Source: Larimichthys crocea
Taxonomy: Eukaryota > Chordata > Actinopteri > Sciaenidae
Direction of reading: 5' to 3'
Assembly (NCBI RefSeq): GCF_000972845.2
Contig: NC_040016.1
Location: 14,980,967 to 15,044,966 of the forward strand
Length of the DNA: 64,000 bases
Part shown: piece by piece, positions 26,801 through 38,255 of the stretch
How the letters are laid out: each line of letters begins with the position of its first letter
Position numbering within the stretch: position 1 is the stretch's first letter
Notes under the pieces: generated by a model
Told to the model about the DNA's origin: nothing
Databases searched by the model: none
Seen by the model: the letters and a program-made list of their open reading frames with translations, nothing else
Made by a program: the position numbers and the translations under genes

Positions 26801-29056
26801 TTATACACACATACACGGGTAGTTGTTATTCCTGTTTTTCCTCTCCCTGCCCTCCTCCATATGCATGAGGCTCAGGCCATGTGCGAGGCAGCTCACTGTC
26901 AGCCTGGGTTGAATGGGCAAGGACGCGGTGGAAGAGAGAGCTGCCGCACGTCTGTGTGTGCCAGCCTCTCCTCCTCAACACTATACCTGTCAGACTGAGC
27001 GACAGCATCACACACACACACACACACACACACTTTACACATATACTCGCACCCACACGCACGCAAATGATCTAACACACACCCAGATGAGTAGACAGAC
27101 TTTTATTTGATGTTCTGAGCGGTGATGATGACAGGAATTAAAATAGAAAAGGATATTAGGGGGACAGGGGGATAATATGATATGTCCTCTTAAACACCCA
27201 AAGCTTAGCTGCGTCAATCTTCTCTCACCCTGCTGCATCTATTCATCAGCACTAGGCTGCCATACATTTCCTGTCTAGTTTGCTGCGTGATACTGTATGT
27301 ATAAGCGAGAGAGAGAGACAGAGAGACAGAGAGAGTCACAGCCCTGGCAAACAGCTGTTCTCTGCACACACAGATCTAGTCAAGCTGCAGAGAGATGACA
27401 GTTTGATCAGGTTGAACTGAAGGATGTCTCTACTCAGCTGTATCTAGACATCTGTCTTCTGTCTGATTGTGTTGCCACTTGCCTTTTTGTTGATTAGGAG
27501 AATGTCTGGTGATAAAACTTTGATATTCACTAGCTTTTTAAAGATCTCGTAGAGGGATGGAGAAAATAATCCCTCCCTTGGCTACCTACTCAAACCACTC
27601 AGCACACAAGTATGTAAAAATTCTGACTCAGAGCTCCTGCTTCACACATTTACTCAAGCAATCAGATGCTGAAGTGCAGTTTAACCGCAAACAGCTAAGA
27701 AAATTCACACAATCAGTGTTATAAAGATTCTGAATAGGGCTGAAATGAGCAATTGTTTTCATTGCAGACTAAACTTAATGCTCAATTAGTCGTCAAGCCA
27801 TTAAATGTCAGAAAACTGAACCCAAATAATGATTTTAAATTTAGTATCCTATCAGAAAATATGCTCATCCTCACATTTAAGGTGGAATTTCTGCTTTTAA
27901 AAAATGACTTCAACGATTAATCAGTTATGAAGGTAGCTGCCAATGAATATTCTTTCGAGTGACTGATTAACTAATCATGTCAGCTTGAATTCTTTATCGA
28001 TCAATCTGTAATTTGTTGGACTTTTTGCATAATCAAATAATCGTTTGTGTGTGTGTGTGTGTGTATGTGTGTGTGTGCTAACAGGCAAGTGAACACACAC
28101 ACGCTTCGATCATTGAAGTAAACACAGTCACACAAACACACAAGCGCATGGAAGCAGGTCAGCTTTGAACACTGACACACACCACACAAAAACACACGCA
28201 TACACACACACACTAAGGAAATACTCCCGACAGGCCCGTGTGTTGAGAGCTGTCCACTCCCTGGTGCTGATATCTTTATATTATGCCACACAAGTGTGTG
28301 TGTTTCACCTTTCACCATTCAGCCTGTCCGATATAGGAAGTGTTTTATACTCGCTGGGGTTCGATACTGTTGCTGGCCTTATTACTTTTCTGGTGCACTG
28401 CCAAAGCAGCCCTGTCAATCCACAAATTTGGGTCACCCTCAGCATAGCTCAGGCAGCACAGAGGCAGCTTGTGTGTTGTTGTTGTTGTTTTTTACTTTCT
28501 TGTTTTCATTCTGTTATGATAATAACAAAGCAAATGAACATGTCAGTGATACGTAGTCACTATGTGCGAGACACACCACTCTTTTCATGATTCAGTTGAT
28601 CAAATTAGTAAATATAATTGTTTTAATGTTGTATATAAGAAAATAATCTGAGCTCAAAGGTCCACTTTTACTGGCTTTTAGAGCTTTCAGGACCATCACT
28701 AAGTCTCATTTAAGAGCTGGCTTTTGTTGAATGACACATAAAATGTTCCCTGAGACTATGGTAATATTTTCTATATACAGTATGTATCTACATGTGCAGT
28801 ATATGTATATAGGTAGATAAGTCTTCTCTACCACAACCTTATTATGTTCATCTTGAAAAACTAATACCCAACATCGCAGAAAAGCTTATACATGACCATT
28901 AACTTTAAGAAAACAAAAAACAATTTTGAACACATCATGGTGACAAAACAGCTTGACGTTAGTTATAGAAATAATCACCAAGCTCTATAGATGCACAAGT
29001 ATGATGCCACCTACCCCTGGATGCTTCTTCGCATGTTGAAACATGGTCTTAAACAT
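23821..29056 (-). CDS. ndufa4l2: NDUFA4/NDUFA4L2-family small mitochondrial membrane protein (4 coding exons)
   Basis: Exons in transcript order are 29056-29015, 26669-26584, 24906-24843 and 23877-23821 (42+86+64+57 = 249 nt). They give 82 residues plus TAA; all junctions are GT-AG with matching phases. Family members are 81-87 residues. The protein starts [14 protein letters not shown], continues [20 protein letters not shown] as the single membrane helix, then [20 protein letters not shown] and ends [12 protein letters not shown]. The NNPEPWN motif and KLKK-type tail are diagnostic of the family. NDUFA4 is a cytochrome c oxidase-associated subunit; NDUFA4L2 is its hypoxia-induced paralogue that restrains respiration. 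Adjacency to shmt2, as I recall for human 12q13, favours NDUFA4L2. The usual DVCW after the helix is HVTLW here. The exact paralogue letter cannot be decided. Confidence 0.92.
24843..24906 (-). CDS. ndufa4l2: NDUFA4L2-family exon 3 (NNPEPW motif)
   Basis: Acceptor tattctgcag; encodes [21 protein letters not shown]; donor AAG|gtaact. It is the best conserved block of the family. Confidence 0.94.
26584..26669 (-). CDS. ndufa4l2: NDUFA4L2-family exon 2 (membrane helix)
   Basis: Acceptor cccctctcag, then [20 protein letters not shown] and RLARGPHV plus two bases of Thr; donor AC|gtaagg. Read through without splicing it meets an immediate TAA, but splicing to 24906 restores T-L-W-D in frame. Confidence 0.92.
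27738..27990. repeat. Dispersed ATTAATC-type repeat copy
   Basis: Starts AGGGCTGAAATGAGCAATTG, contains TTAAATGTCAGAAAACTGAA and ends in CGATTAATCAGTTATGAAGG and related text. This is the most complete of the window's copies of this family. Ends approximate, class unknown. Confidence 0.5.
29015..29056 (-). CDS. ndufa4l2: NDUFA4L2-family exon 1 (start)
   Basis: Fourteen codons, [14 protein letters not shown], then donor GGG|gtaggt. Two in-frame ATGs occur (29056 and 29044). I chose the first because it gives the family's usual N-terminal length; starting at 29044 would remove four residues. It has no acidic residues, as expected near a mitochondrial membrane anchor. Confidence 0.85.
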
Positions 29057-29971
29057 CTTTATTATTCTTCTAAAAGAAGCTAATGTCTAACGAATATATC
29101 CATATGAATGAGTGCTTGTTAGCTGAAGTAATGTACGTTGGCAAGTACAGCGAGACCTGTTGCCAATCTCTTCGGTCTGCTCTGTCCCTCTTTTTCTATC
29201 CCTCCCATTGGATGAATGAGAGGTTCAGAGGCGAGAGGGAGGGTGAGACAGCCCTAATCCTCATAATCACATCTGTTGAGGACACAGTCCTGTTTCCACT
29301 GAGGCTCATTAGGTACTCTGTGCCCTAAAGGGTTATACAACAACAAAACTGCAGGTACTGAAACTCACATTTTTTTACTGACACCACAACAGATACAGAC
29401 TGACAATTTCCAAACATTTCCTCTTAGAAGTGCAGCTGAAGCGCAGCCTGCTCTTATAATTGCTTCACGTTTAGACCTCACACCCAGAGTGCAGCCATTG
29501 TGTTGGATAGCTTCATGTTATATTGTCATTTCTAAAATGACGAGCCACTGTTTTTATGGATAGTCATCACTCTAAAACTTTCAAATCATCCCCCAGCGGC
29601 CATTAAACTGTGCTGCTTTTGCAGAGCGTCTTGTTCAGTGTAAAGAGGAGAGAAGTAATAGCGGCGTCCAGACCTGTCCCTCGGGTCAAGACCTTTGTAC
29701 CAGGCATGATAATGGCAATTGATTAGTCTGTGATGCAGCGCCTGCGGACCTTTCAGGTTCCTTAACAGCACTTTGAAACCTAATGTAATTAACACCAAAA
29801 TGCTACGCTGTGCAAAATGCACAGGTCATTACTATTCCTTACTTAAGGTTGCTATTGTGTTCTCACCATTTATCATGCTTAAGTGGAAGAGGCAAAGTGG
29901 TTGCATTTTTAGCCACACTGGTGTTGTGGCTCTAGAGATGGAAATGTCAGTGTAAGTCGATCTCTCCACCA
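29057..29971. other. Upstream region of the NDUFA4L2-family gene
   Basis: No coding sequence was seen. A single ACGTG core (minus strand) lies at 29466-29470, about 410 bases upstream of the start codon, and could be a hypoxia-response element; a pentamer is weak evidence. No clear TATA box. A non-coding 5' exon further upstream cannot be excluded. Confidence 0.35.
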
Positions 29972-30542
29972 CTTTGATTTAGACTGAAATATCTCAAAAA
30001 CTATTGGATGGATTGTTGTGACATTTTGTATATTGACTTTCAAGGTCCCCAGTGGATGAATCCTTATAACTTTGGTGATCCAATGATTTTTCATCTACCA
30101 TAAAAGGCAGGTTTCACTTCACAGCTAAATATTTTAACATCTACAAGACTGACTGGAACTTTATGCTTTCCAGATAATGAACCTAATGACTTTTAAAGTC
30201 TAGATACAGTTGCAAAGCATTATATTTTGTTCAGACATTCATATTCTTCACAGGATGATTTGATGAGCTTGAGTTTTTTATTTTAGCACCATAATTAGGT
30301 CAAAATTTAAATTTGTCTGATGATCAAATACCTGCTAATTGACCTTCCTATCAACCTCAGCTGTTCTTTGTGTTTAGTTTTAATTAGCAAATAGTGAGCA
30401 CATACCTGCTTAGCATCAGCATACTAGCATTGCCATTGTGAGTATGTCAACATGCTGATATTAGCGTTCAGCTCAAAGCACTGCAGTGCCTAACTCCAGC
30501 ATCACAGGGCCGCTAGCATGGCTGTAGACTCTAAGTCTTGAT
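29972..30542 (+). repeat. Percomorph dispersed repeat, about 570 bp
   Basis: Opens GACTGAAATATCTCAAAAAC then TATTGGATGGATTG, includes GGTCCCCAGTGGATGAATCC and closes GCTAGCATGGCTGTAGACTC then TAAGTCTTG. I recognise this architecture from many spiny-rayed fish introns. No open frame is present and the class is uncertain. Confidence 0.6.
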
Positions 30543-31508
30543 GAAATATTTTCAAACTTTTAATCATCACAGTAATTGTGTTCAAGTGACCTTGAACAAT
30601 TCTCTACTGAATAAAACAAATCTTTCCTAATTAAAGTAATTAAAGTGGAAAAGAGTACAACATATTCTGTAGTAACTTCAGTCGAACCCTCATTTAACTG
30701 ACCAAATACTAAACACACTGTTATCTCTGGTCGCAGCCTGTGTGGGGGATAAATATTTCAGAGTATAAGGACGATAACAAATCTTTCACCCATGTGTGGA
30801 GGGTCAGTTTGCACAGCCTGCATTATTCGGGATGCGCACCCATTTCGACAGCTTTTAACTTCTGTTTATTCTATGAAAGTTGTTCAATATTTGGTTGTGA
30901 TTTATGCTGCAAAGCCTTCAGACTGCAGGCTTGTGAGTCACCATAAGTTGTTTTACCCCACGATTGTCAGTGGAAAGAATGCTATTTCTGTATACCACAT
31001 GACAAAGGTAATGGGTGCAATTTTTCACACAGCAAGGATAGAGAGATTGATGACGGCTGATAGGGAAGGAAAGGTGTTCAACAGAAGTGGATGGGGGGGG
31101 AATGATATGCCATGACGACGAAAGAGGAAAGAGAAAAAGTCAATACATGCTCCCCATCCCTCATCAGCCTCCTCCATTGTTCCCCCTAACAGATCGGAGG
31201 CCGAGTGTTTAAAAGATGAAGCAGAGTGCAATATCCAAATCTCTTTCCCGCTGGTGATGTAGCTAAGAGGAAGAGTGGCTTTAATCAGATTTTCTCTGTA
31301 AGAATGGATACAGTAGGCCGAGACTCTAGCCTTGACTTGTCCCCCATCCAACCCTCCACCACATTCATACATAACTACTAAATACACAAAAAACATGTGA
31401 CTTTGTGTCTTTCTTGTTGTTGTTTTTTTATGTTTGTTTGTACTCCCTAGATACCTCTTTATTTAGATTCATTTCCAAATCACTGGATAGGTGGATGGAT
31501 TTATTTGA
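30543..31508. other. Intergenic, no gene recognised
   Basis: Unique-looking sequence with moderate GC between two repeats. Short open frames on both strands show no family resemblance. Confidence 0.5.
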
Positions 31509-31899
31509 AGGGATAGTTCAGTTTTTATGAAGTGGATTGCAGTATTTATCCTTAGTCACACTAGGCACTACTATGGACAGGGTCAGCAGAAAAACTTCCA
31601 AAAATCTGAAAAAAAAAAAAACAGCTTTACTTTGCTGTGAGGCAGTTTTCCTTTGGAGCTGTATGGTGTCAGTCATAATAAGCCCAACTGTACCTCATAC
31701 AATGTATCACGGTGTATCACAGTGAGAATATGCTCACACTTAAAGGAATACAGATTTTTGTTTGTTGCTTTACTCCACTTAAATGCCATGACTTCTGTCT
31801 GTTTCTCCAAACTGGAAGCATGCTGACCGCTGTCTACTGTAGGAAACACACTGACTATGGATAAGCATCTCATCTTACTTCAAAAAACCTGAACTACGA
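31509..31899. mobile_element. Fold-back (long inverted-terminal-repeat) element
   Basis: The left end AGGGATAGTTCAGTTTTTAT then GAAGTGG pairs with the right end TACTTCAAAAAACCTGAACT read in reverse complement. The interior keeps CTCCAAACTGGAAGCATGCT and CTACTGTAGGAAACACACTG, typical of a high-copy non-autonomous percomorph element. A 13-base A run interrupts it. No protein encoded. Confidence 0.65.
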
Positions 31900-33486
31900 A
31901 TCAATATTTTAATATATAATATTTAATCTAAAAGGAGTAGCCTGTAGTGATGAATGCACAGAGGATTATTACCTGACTCTGCACTTCCTTTTCAGCTTTA
32001 TGGAGAACTGTAGTGTCTTCCATCTCATTGTTTTGTTTTATTGTTTGGTTCACTCTGACGTGCCTACTTTTTTTACTTTACTTTTTTTTTTGCCAAAAGC
32101 GCTCTAAAGAAAATACTTAATGTTACCTGGTGAGCAAACAATACATTTACAAGCCAAAACACTCAGAAAATGAGAAAAAGGAGATAAAAATAAGGTGAGG
32201 TAGATTTCTTTCTGTCTTGCTCACAAAAATACACACACTTGTATGTATTTATGTGAGCAAGACTACAGTGAGGGCAGAACCCGCTGTATCTCAGAAATCC
32301 ACCACATGACCCGACAAGCACTCAGAACTCCTATAAATTCTCAACAAGTTTTTCTTTCATTCCTTAGAGAGCGGAGAGTGGCTGTGAGTCCCCTCAGTGA
32401 CACGACTTTGAAATATCCAGGGAATACAGCTACGTTATCCAAACTTAGCCACCCCCTCCTGTGCAAATAAGTGATGACCCCAACATGTGACCCCACGAGG
32501 ATAGCTTCCGAATAATAGATAGCTGTGTTACTGATTTCTCTCCTTCAGAGACTGTGACTGTTTATTGTTACCCTCAGTTTACACTTCAGATATTGGACAC
32601 AGGTCCAAGGGTGCCGTTATTTAATTCCAGACCCAATAACAAGGTGAGACAGACATGTAATTTACACTGAATACACAAAATACAAGAGCAGCTTCCCCAG
32701 CTGTGTGTGTGTGAATGGGGGATGTAATGGATGTAACAATGCCCACATACAGTTCTTGATGGTTTGTTAGATCACCACATCCCATTTCTTTCATCCCACG
32801 TTGAAAATAAAGCTTGACAAAACAATTTCTTTATTTTAAATATGTCATAATGGTTTTGTACTTCATGGTTTTTATTCCTATAGCAGACACATTTTACCAT
32901 GGTATAGATGCATCAATATGTACTTCACTTTACTTGGCACATACAGTGATAACCTGTGACACTGCATGTACTGTTATAGCATAGTACGAGCTCTAACTAC
33001 AGGTGATTGTTGAGTCTAGGTGAGTATAGGTGGCCATACTGTGTTATAAGCTACGTCAGTCAACCTCTAGTTTATAACTGGTCATAAGCATCCATCAGAC
33101 ACTTGATTAAAATTAAAGTCACATCTATGATGTTTTGACTGCTGATATAGTGCATTAGAAAACATTTTTAATATATTACAATATATGAATGAATGAATGA
33201 ATGAATGAATATGATATGAATCAGGTGCTACATGTTCCAAGCTGCAGTTAATTTCAGACTTACAAAGTTTGTTAGTGTGTGAAGATCTTGTACTTATTAA
33301 TCTCCTGTATGTTTAGTTAGAACAAAGCAGAATATACATAACTAGAAAAAATTTTAAAGAAATTTTGAGTGTGCCTGACTATGGCCCCATCATCCCCATA
33401 CATTATTATTGACACTGCTCAGCAAATTCAGTATTAACACAACAAGCTGTGTCATAATTGCTTTTTTAATTATTATTAATATTTTA

Positions 33487-33516
33487 AAGGGACTCTTATT
33501 TTGAAAGACTTTTGTC

Positions 33517-33548
<32 letters not shown>

Positions 33549-33735
33549 ATGTGTGCTTGTGTGGTCTTGTGTCTGTTAATGAGAGAGTTTTACAAAGTCT
33601 TTTATTTTGAAGGGACTCTTATTTTAAAAGACTTTTGTTTTGTCTTGTCTGTGTGTGTGTGTGTGTGTCTGTGTGTGTGTCTGTCCTGTCTGTGTGTGTG
33701 TGTGTGTGTGTCCGTGTGTGTGCTTGTGTGTCTGC
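33487..33735 (+). repeat. Tandemly duplicated TG-microsatellite module
   Basis: AAGGGACTCTTATTTTGAAA then GACTTTTGTCTTG plus (TG)n at about 33487-33548 is repeated as AAGGGACTCTTATTTTAAAA then GACTTTTGTTTTG plus (TG)n at about 33611-33735. The copies are about 124 bases apart. Confidence 0.85.
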
Positions 33736-34231
33736 AAACAGCAAACCATTTGGTGAAATGCTTAGAAAAGTCATAGCAGTCTGATTACTGGCCGAGCCGC
33801 ACATTTTGATGTGTGTTTTTTGTGTATGTGCGACAAAAACTGTGGGAGGAGTAGCGTGCCAAAAAAAGGATGTAGGAATAATAATCATAATAATAATAAG
33901 CACAGTGAATAGTATATAGTGTGCTCTTTCAGACACACTCAAAAATACAGGATAGTAGAGGTTTGTTTGGTTTAGGTTGGAGTGAATATGTTGTTCCATT
34001 CTCAAACTCTGCATGTTCTGTAGCTGTCAGTCTGGAGTATAGACTACGCAATACACTATGTCAATATGTCAACAGTAATACAACTGTACAGACTGTTTCC
34101 CAAATTCAAAACTTTTAGAAACAACATTGTTCTTTATTCAGGTTTAGTATGAAGTTAATAACCTTCCACAGAGCTAGATATCAATCTAAGCGTCTGTGTC
34201 TTTACACAGACTAGTTTGAATTAACATGAAG

Positions 34232-34232
34232 C

Positions 34233-34272
<40 letters not shown>

Positions 34273-34283
34273 TAATATAATAC
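34232..34283 (+). repeat. (AAT)n microsatellite
   Basis: About 13 AAT/ATA units followed by TATAATATAA. Confidence 0.95.
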
Positions 34284-34604
34284 GTGATCAAACCGTATGC
34301 AAAAATCTCCTGTGGACTTGCCTTGGGAACAAACACTGCAGGGTTTATATAAACAGAGCAGAATGTTGCAGACAGCTAAAGTGATGGGCTGAGGAGCTTG
34401 ACATGATATTGTGTGTCCTTAGAACTAGTTCATTATAATTAGAGCACAACCAATACATCATCTGATTTTAGCTTGTCACAGATACATCTGTGTCAGCTGT
34501 TAAATAATTTCTGCAGAAACATATGGTAATATGGTAATACAGCAATAACATGTAAAAGTTTAAGGGATCTTCATTAAAGATGTTTGTGTTTTTAAAATGA
34601 ATAT

Positions 34605-34730
34605 GAGAACTAGTTAATCGAAAAACAATTATCAGCAACTACAGTATTAACTGTTAACAAGTTGATTGAAAAGATTTTTCAGATTATTTAATGAAAAAAT
34701 CATGTTGTTGCAGCTGCAGATTTTGACTAT
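34605..34730. repeat. Dispersed ATTAATC-type repeat fragment
   Basis: Contains ACTAGTTAATCGAAAAACAA, AAGTTGATTGAAAAG and GTTGTTGCAGCTGCAGA, matching the family seen at 2478 and 27738 by shared short motifs. Diverged; ends approximate. Confidence 0.4.
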
Positions 34731-37640
34731 AGGATCAAATATTAGTATCAGTTGTACCTTAAAACTCAATCTTTACTTGTGACTTCCATTACAGAAATCA
34801 CTATATATGTAGGCCTAAAAACAGAATAATAGTATCTGTAGTAGTAACAGTATGAGCTTTGCTGCTTTAACCACATGCAGAGATTAACTTATTTTTCCTT
34901 TTTGGAGATATCTTGGCCAAGACTTACAAAGCAGAGGATGAGTGGGGAGTATGACATCTGTGGGGAATTATCCATCTGTGAGTGATCTCATTTCATTTCC
35001 TAACCATCACTGCACATGTAAGAAAGTCATAGTTAGTCTGTGGCCATCGTTATTTTTGAAACAGAAGGTGGAAGGGAGAGTTCTTCTTAAAGCAGAAGGC
35101 ATTTCAGCTAATAGCCATGTGTGAACATAAGCATGAAAAACAACACAATCTGTTTCCAAGTTTTTCAAGAGGCATGAAAAATACCAGTCACTGTCACCGT
35201 TTTATTGTCACCAATTGTTTTTGCACACAGTTGCACACATATGCACACATTTTACATCTAAACAGGCACATTCACAGAAATGACAGGAATCTGTGTTACC
35301 ATGGTCTGGCAGGGCGCTCGTTTTTATTATTAAGTGGCACAGTAGCGTGTTTCAAACCCTCCACTATAAGCAGCAGCAGTTCCCTTCCATCCTCACCACT
35401 GAGGTTTGGATGATGGTCACGACTTTGTGTGCCCAAACCCAGTCCCACGAGTTCTGCAATTGCTTTGATGCATTTTTCAAAAGGGCTGTGACATGAATGC
35501 CAAAAACACATAGCTTCCAATTCCTCCAGACAGCACACAGTATCCTCGCCATTTCTCCTTTGTCACATTTTCTTTGCCGTACTGGAATTTTTTGTAACAA
35601 TAATATAAGTTCTGTGGAGAGCCCTATACTGTACCTCCACACTGCCAGCTGACAGAATTGTGGCAGTGCTGAAGTTATGTTTCAGTACACTTTGTAATGA
35701 AACTCTCTCTCTCCCATTTCTCTTTTTCTCATAATGTTTTGTAGGTTCGACCTGAATTTTCTGTAGGTTTGTTTTTATCCAGACTGGGGCAAAAATACAA
35801 CTGGAAAACTTGGATGTTTTCTCATCACAATATCCAACTTTTATTAACATTAGTGTGACTTTTGTTCTTATAATTTTAAATGCCACCTTATTTTAAGCTG
35901 CCCTAACCAATATCTTAATATTGGGGTAAACCCACAAAGATTTATTGCCCAACTACAGAGGTTTTTTTTCTCTGATCTTACATCTATGTTCAACAAATAT
36001 TAATAAACCTACTATATACTACCTGCACATAATTGGCCTGATTTTGGCCTGTGAATTGCTGCCCACATCTTTATTTTTTTTAGCAGTTCAAATAGGTCTT
36101 GTGTGTGTGAGCTATGACAGCTGTTTTCCTCAAAAAAAAACCTACAGTATTTCTTACTGCTTTGTAATGCACGATCAGAGAGTTGAAGACCAATGTGAGC
36201 TTCAATACAAGTCCATCAGAATAAAAACACATGTAGTGAAAAGAAGGTGAATTCACACTTTTCTGAGGGAAAAATTTTACACCTTTTAGTTTTACAGGCG
36301 CTGCGTTTTTTTAATCACCTGCTTTTGGTGTTTTAAGACAAAAACGTGTAAAAGGTGGTGGATCTTAATGTTTTCAACCAACTAACACCATAATTTCTTT
36401 CATCATCTGTCAGTTCTAACACCAACACTAAATTATTCTCCCCCCACAGATGCAGCATGTTCAAAATGTCTGGTATTGTCAGTGGGGGAAACTCTCCACA
36501 AGCATTATGGATTGACTTTAGTGTCATAAATTCTGCCAAATAGCCTAATATCATAATATTAGAGGCAACGTCATATATAAATACGAGAGGAATAATAGCT
36601 TTTCCTCCTTCTGTCTGCGGATCTTGATGAAAACCTCATTTTATTGCCACAATCATAATGGAATTATCTCCAGGTGTGATGAGGGCATTTAATGAAATCA
36701 TTACAAAGGATTACTTGCTCTTTTTCATGGGCTTATTAAAAGGGCCTTTGTGATAGGAGGGTGTTTTTTTTTTCTCCCTCTCTCTCCACTCTGAGTGATT
36801 GCGTGTTTGTCAGTCTGGCACTCACACCATTTGTGGCTGGCATAAAAGCCTGCAGGGAGCCACAAGATCTGATTGGGAATCTTGGGGAAAAGAAGACGAA
36901 AAAAAAAACATTGGCTGCTGCAGCGTTGTATTGATGTGTTCGAACATAGAGTTCTCATTTTCATGCCCTCAAAGCACACATAAAATTTTGTTTCAATAAA
37001 CGCTACACTTTGATGCATAGTTTATCTGTTGAGGCTGTAATAGTGGCATTTCTCTTTTTTGCCTCTGTCTCTCTATTTGTGTTCATCCTCCTTTCTCCTT
37101 CTCTTTCTTTTTCTGTCTATCCCGCTTCCTCTCCTCCTTTCTATACCTGCGTTGTCTACGACTACTACAAACTCACAAACCTTCCTTAGCCATCATGTGA
37201 TTTCACCTCTCTAAAGTATTGAACTGTGTTTAACCTGCACCGGTAAATCTTATTCCTACATTGCCAGAGGGGAGACATACACAGTGGATGTTAAGCTTAA
37301 TGAGCAGCGCAGGCGAATCACTGTAGTATTGCCATCCATAATTCTCTTTGATTGAGTCTTGAATTGTAAAATCAATGTCTCCTTGCCCCCTGTTCACTTG
37401 TAGTTAATATTTCTCTCTATGACAAAGCAACTTTGTTTCTCCCCTCATCAACCACAGTGGCCTGAGGGTCACCCATACATCAGCGTTTGATGGCAAATAA
37501 TATATCTCAGATTATTCATCTTTATTGTTGTTATTGGCATTGCTGTTATACCCATTTTTATTCTAAAGGAAAAGTAGTGATCAGTACTTTTTTTGAATGG
37601 TTATCTCATCTCACCACAACTAAAACTGTCCATTTAAGTC

Positions 37641-38255
37641 CAGCGGTGGAAAAGTACAAGTGCATGCTCAAGGTACTTCTACTTGTTAAGATTTTATGGT
37701 ATTTACTATGCTTTTACTTCACTACATTACAGAGCTAAATGTTACTTTTTACTCCTTTACATTTATTTGACAGCTACAGTTACTTGTTGCTGTTGTCATT
37801 ATAATTTAACAAAATATATAATAAACTACACAACTGAAGTTAAAACTGTAAAACGTTACTTTAAATAAAGTGCTGCTGAAAAAGTACTATTGCTCTAAGT
37901 CTTTATTTGGCATTTCTAAGCAGTATATAAACACGTAAAAATGGTTAATAACCAAAATATTGCAGTTATAGTAAAGTTTTATTGCTGAGAAAAAAACCAC
38001 ACCTGTCTTTCTAAACTGTGTTGTCATGGTAACATGATTAGATACAAATGTAATTATTATTGCATCAATAAGGGCCCAGCCATTAGCTAATGCTATTTGG
38101 GGGCCTTGGCATGGAAAAGTTTGGGAAGACTTCTGTAGACTTTTTTTTTATTTTATTTTTTTTTTAATTAATGCAGGACATTTTACTGGTGCTTGTGTTT
38201 TTACAGTGTGTTATTGCTACTTAAGTTAAGGATCTGAATACTTGTTCCATCACTG
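37641..38255 (+). mobile_element. hAT-like non-autonomous DNA element, 615 bp
   Basis: Termini are CAGCGGTGGAAAAGTAC on the left and, in reverse complement, CAGTGATGGAACAAGTATTC on the right. The interior has the 'tacttcactacatta...ttactttttactcc' body and the GATCTGAATACTTG end known from many fish genomes. The 8 bases on each side (TTTAAGTC and ATAATGTC) agree at 5 of 8 positions, so an eroded 8-bp target duplication is possible. No transposase frame is present. Confidence 0.7.

Larger units (their letters stand above)
24907..29014 (-). other. Introns 1 and 2 of the NDUFA4L2-family gene
   Basis: About 2.3 kb and 1.7 kb either side of exon 2 (26584-26669, annotated separately); intron 3 is 23878-24842. 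They hold CA arrays at 27008-27033 and 28045-28077, and a dispersed-repeat copy at about 27738-27990. No nested gene was recognised. Confidence 0.7.
31900..37640. other. Intergenic 5.7 kb, repeats but no gene recognised
   Basis: Contains (GAAT)6 at 33187-33210, the duplicated TG-rich module at 33487-33735, an AAT array at 34232-34283 and a dispersed-repeat fragment near 34605-34730. The AT-rich block at 36590-36740 looks unique and could be a conserved regulatory element, but this cannot be shown here. Pyrimidine-rich stretch at 37045-37150. Confidence 0.55.
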
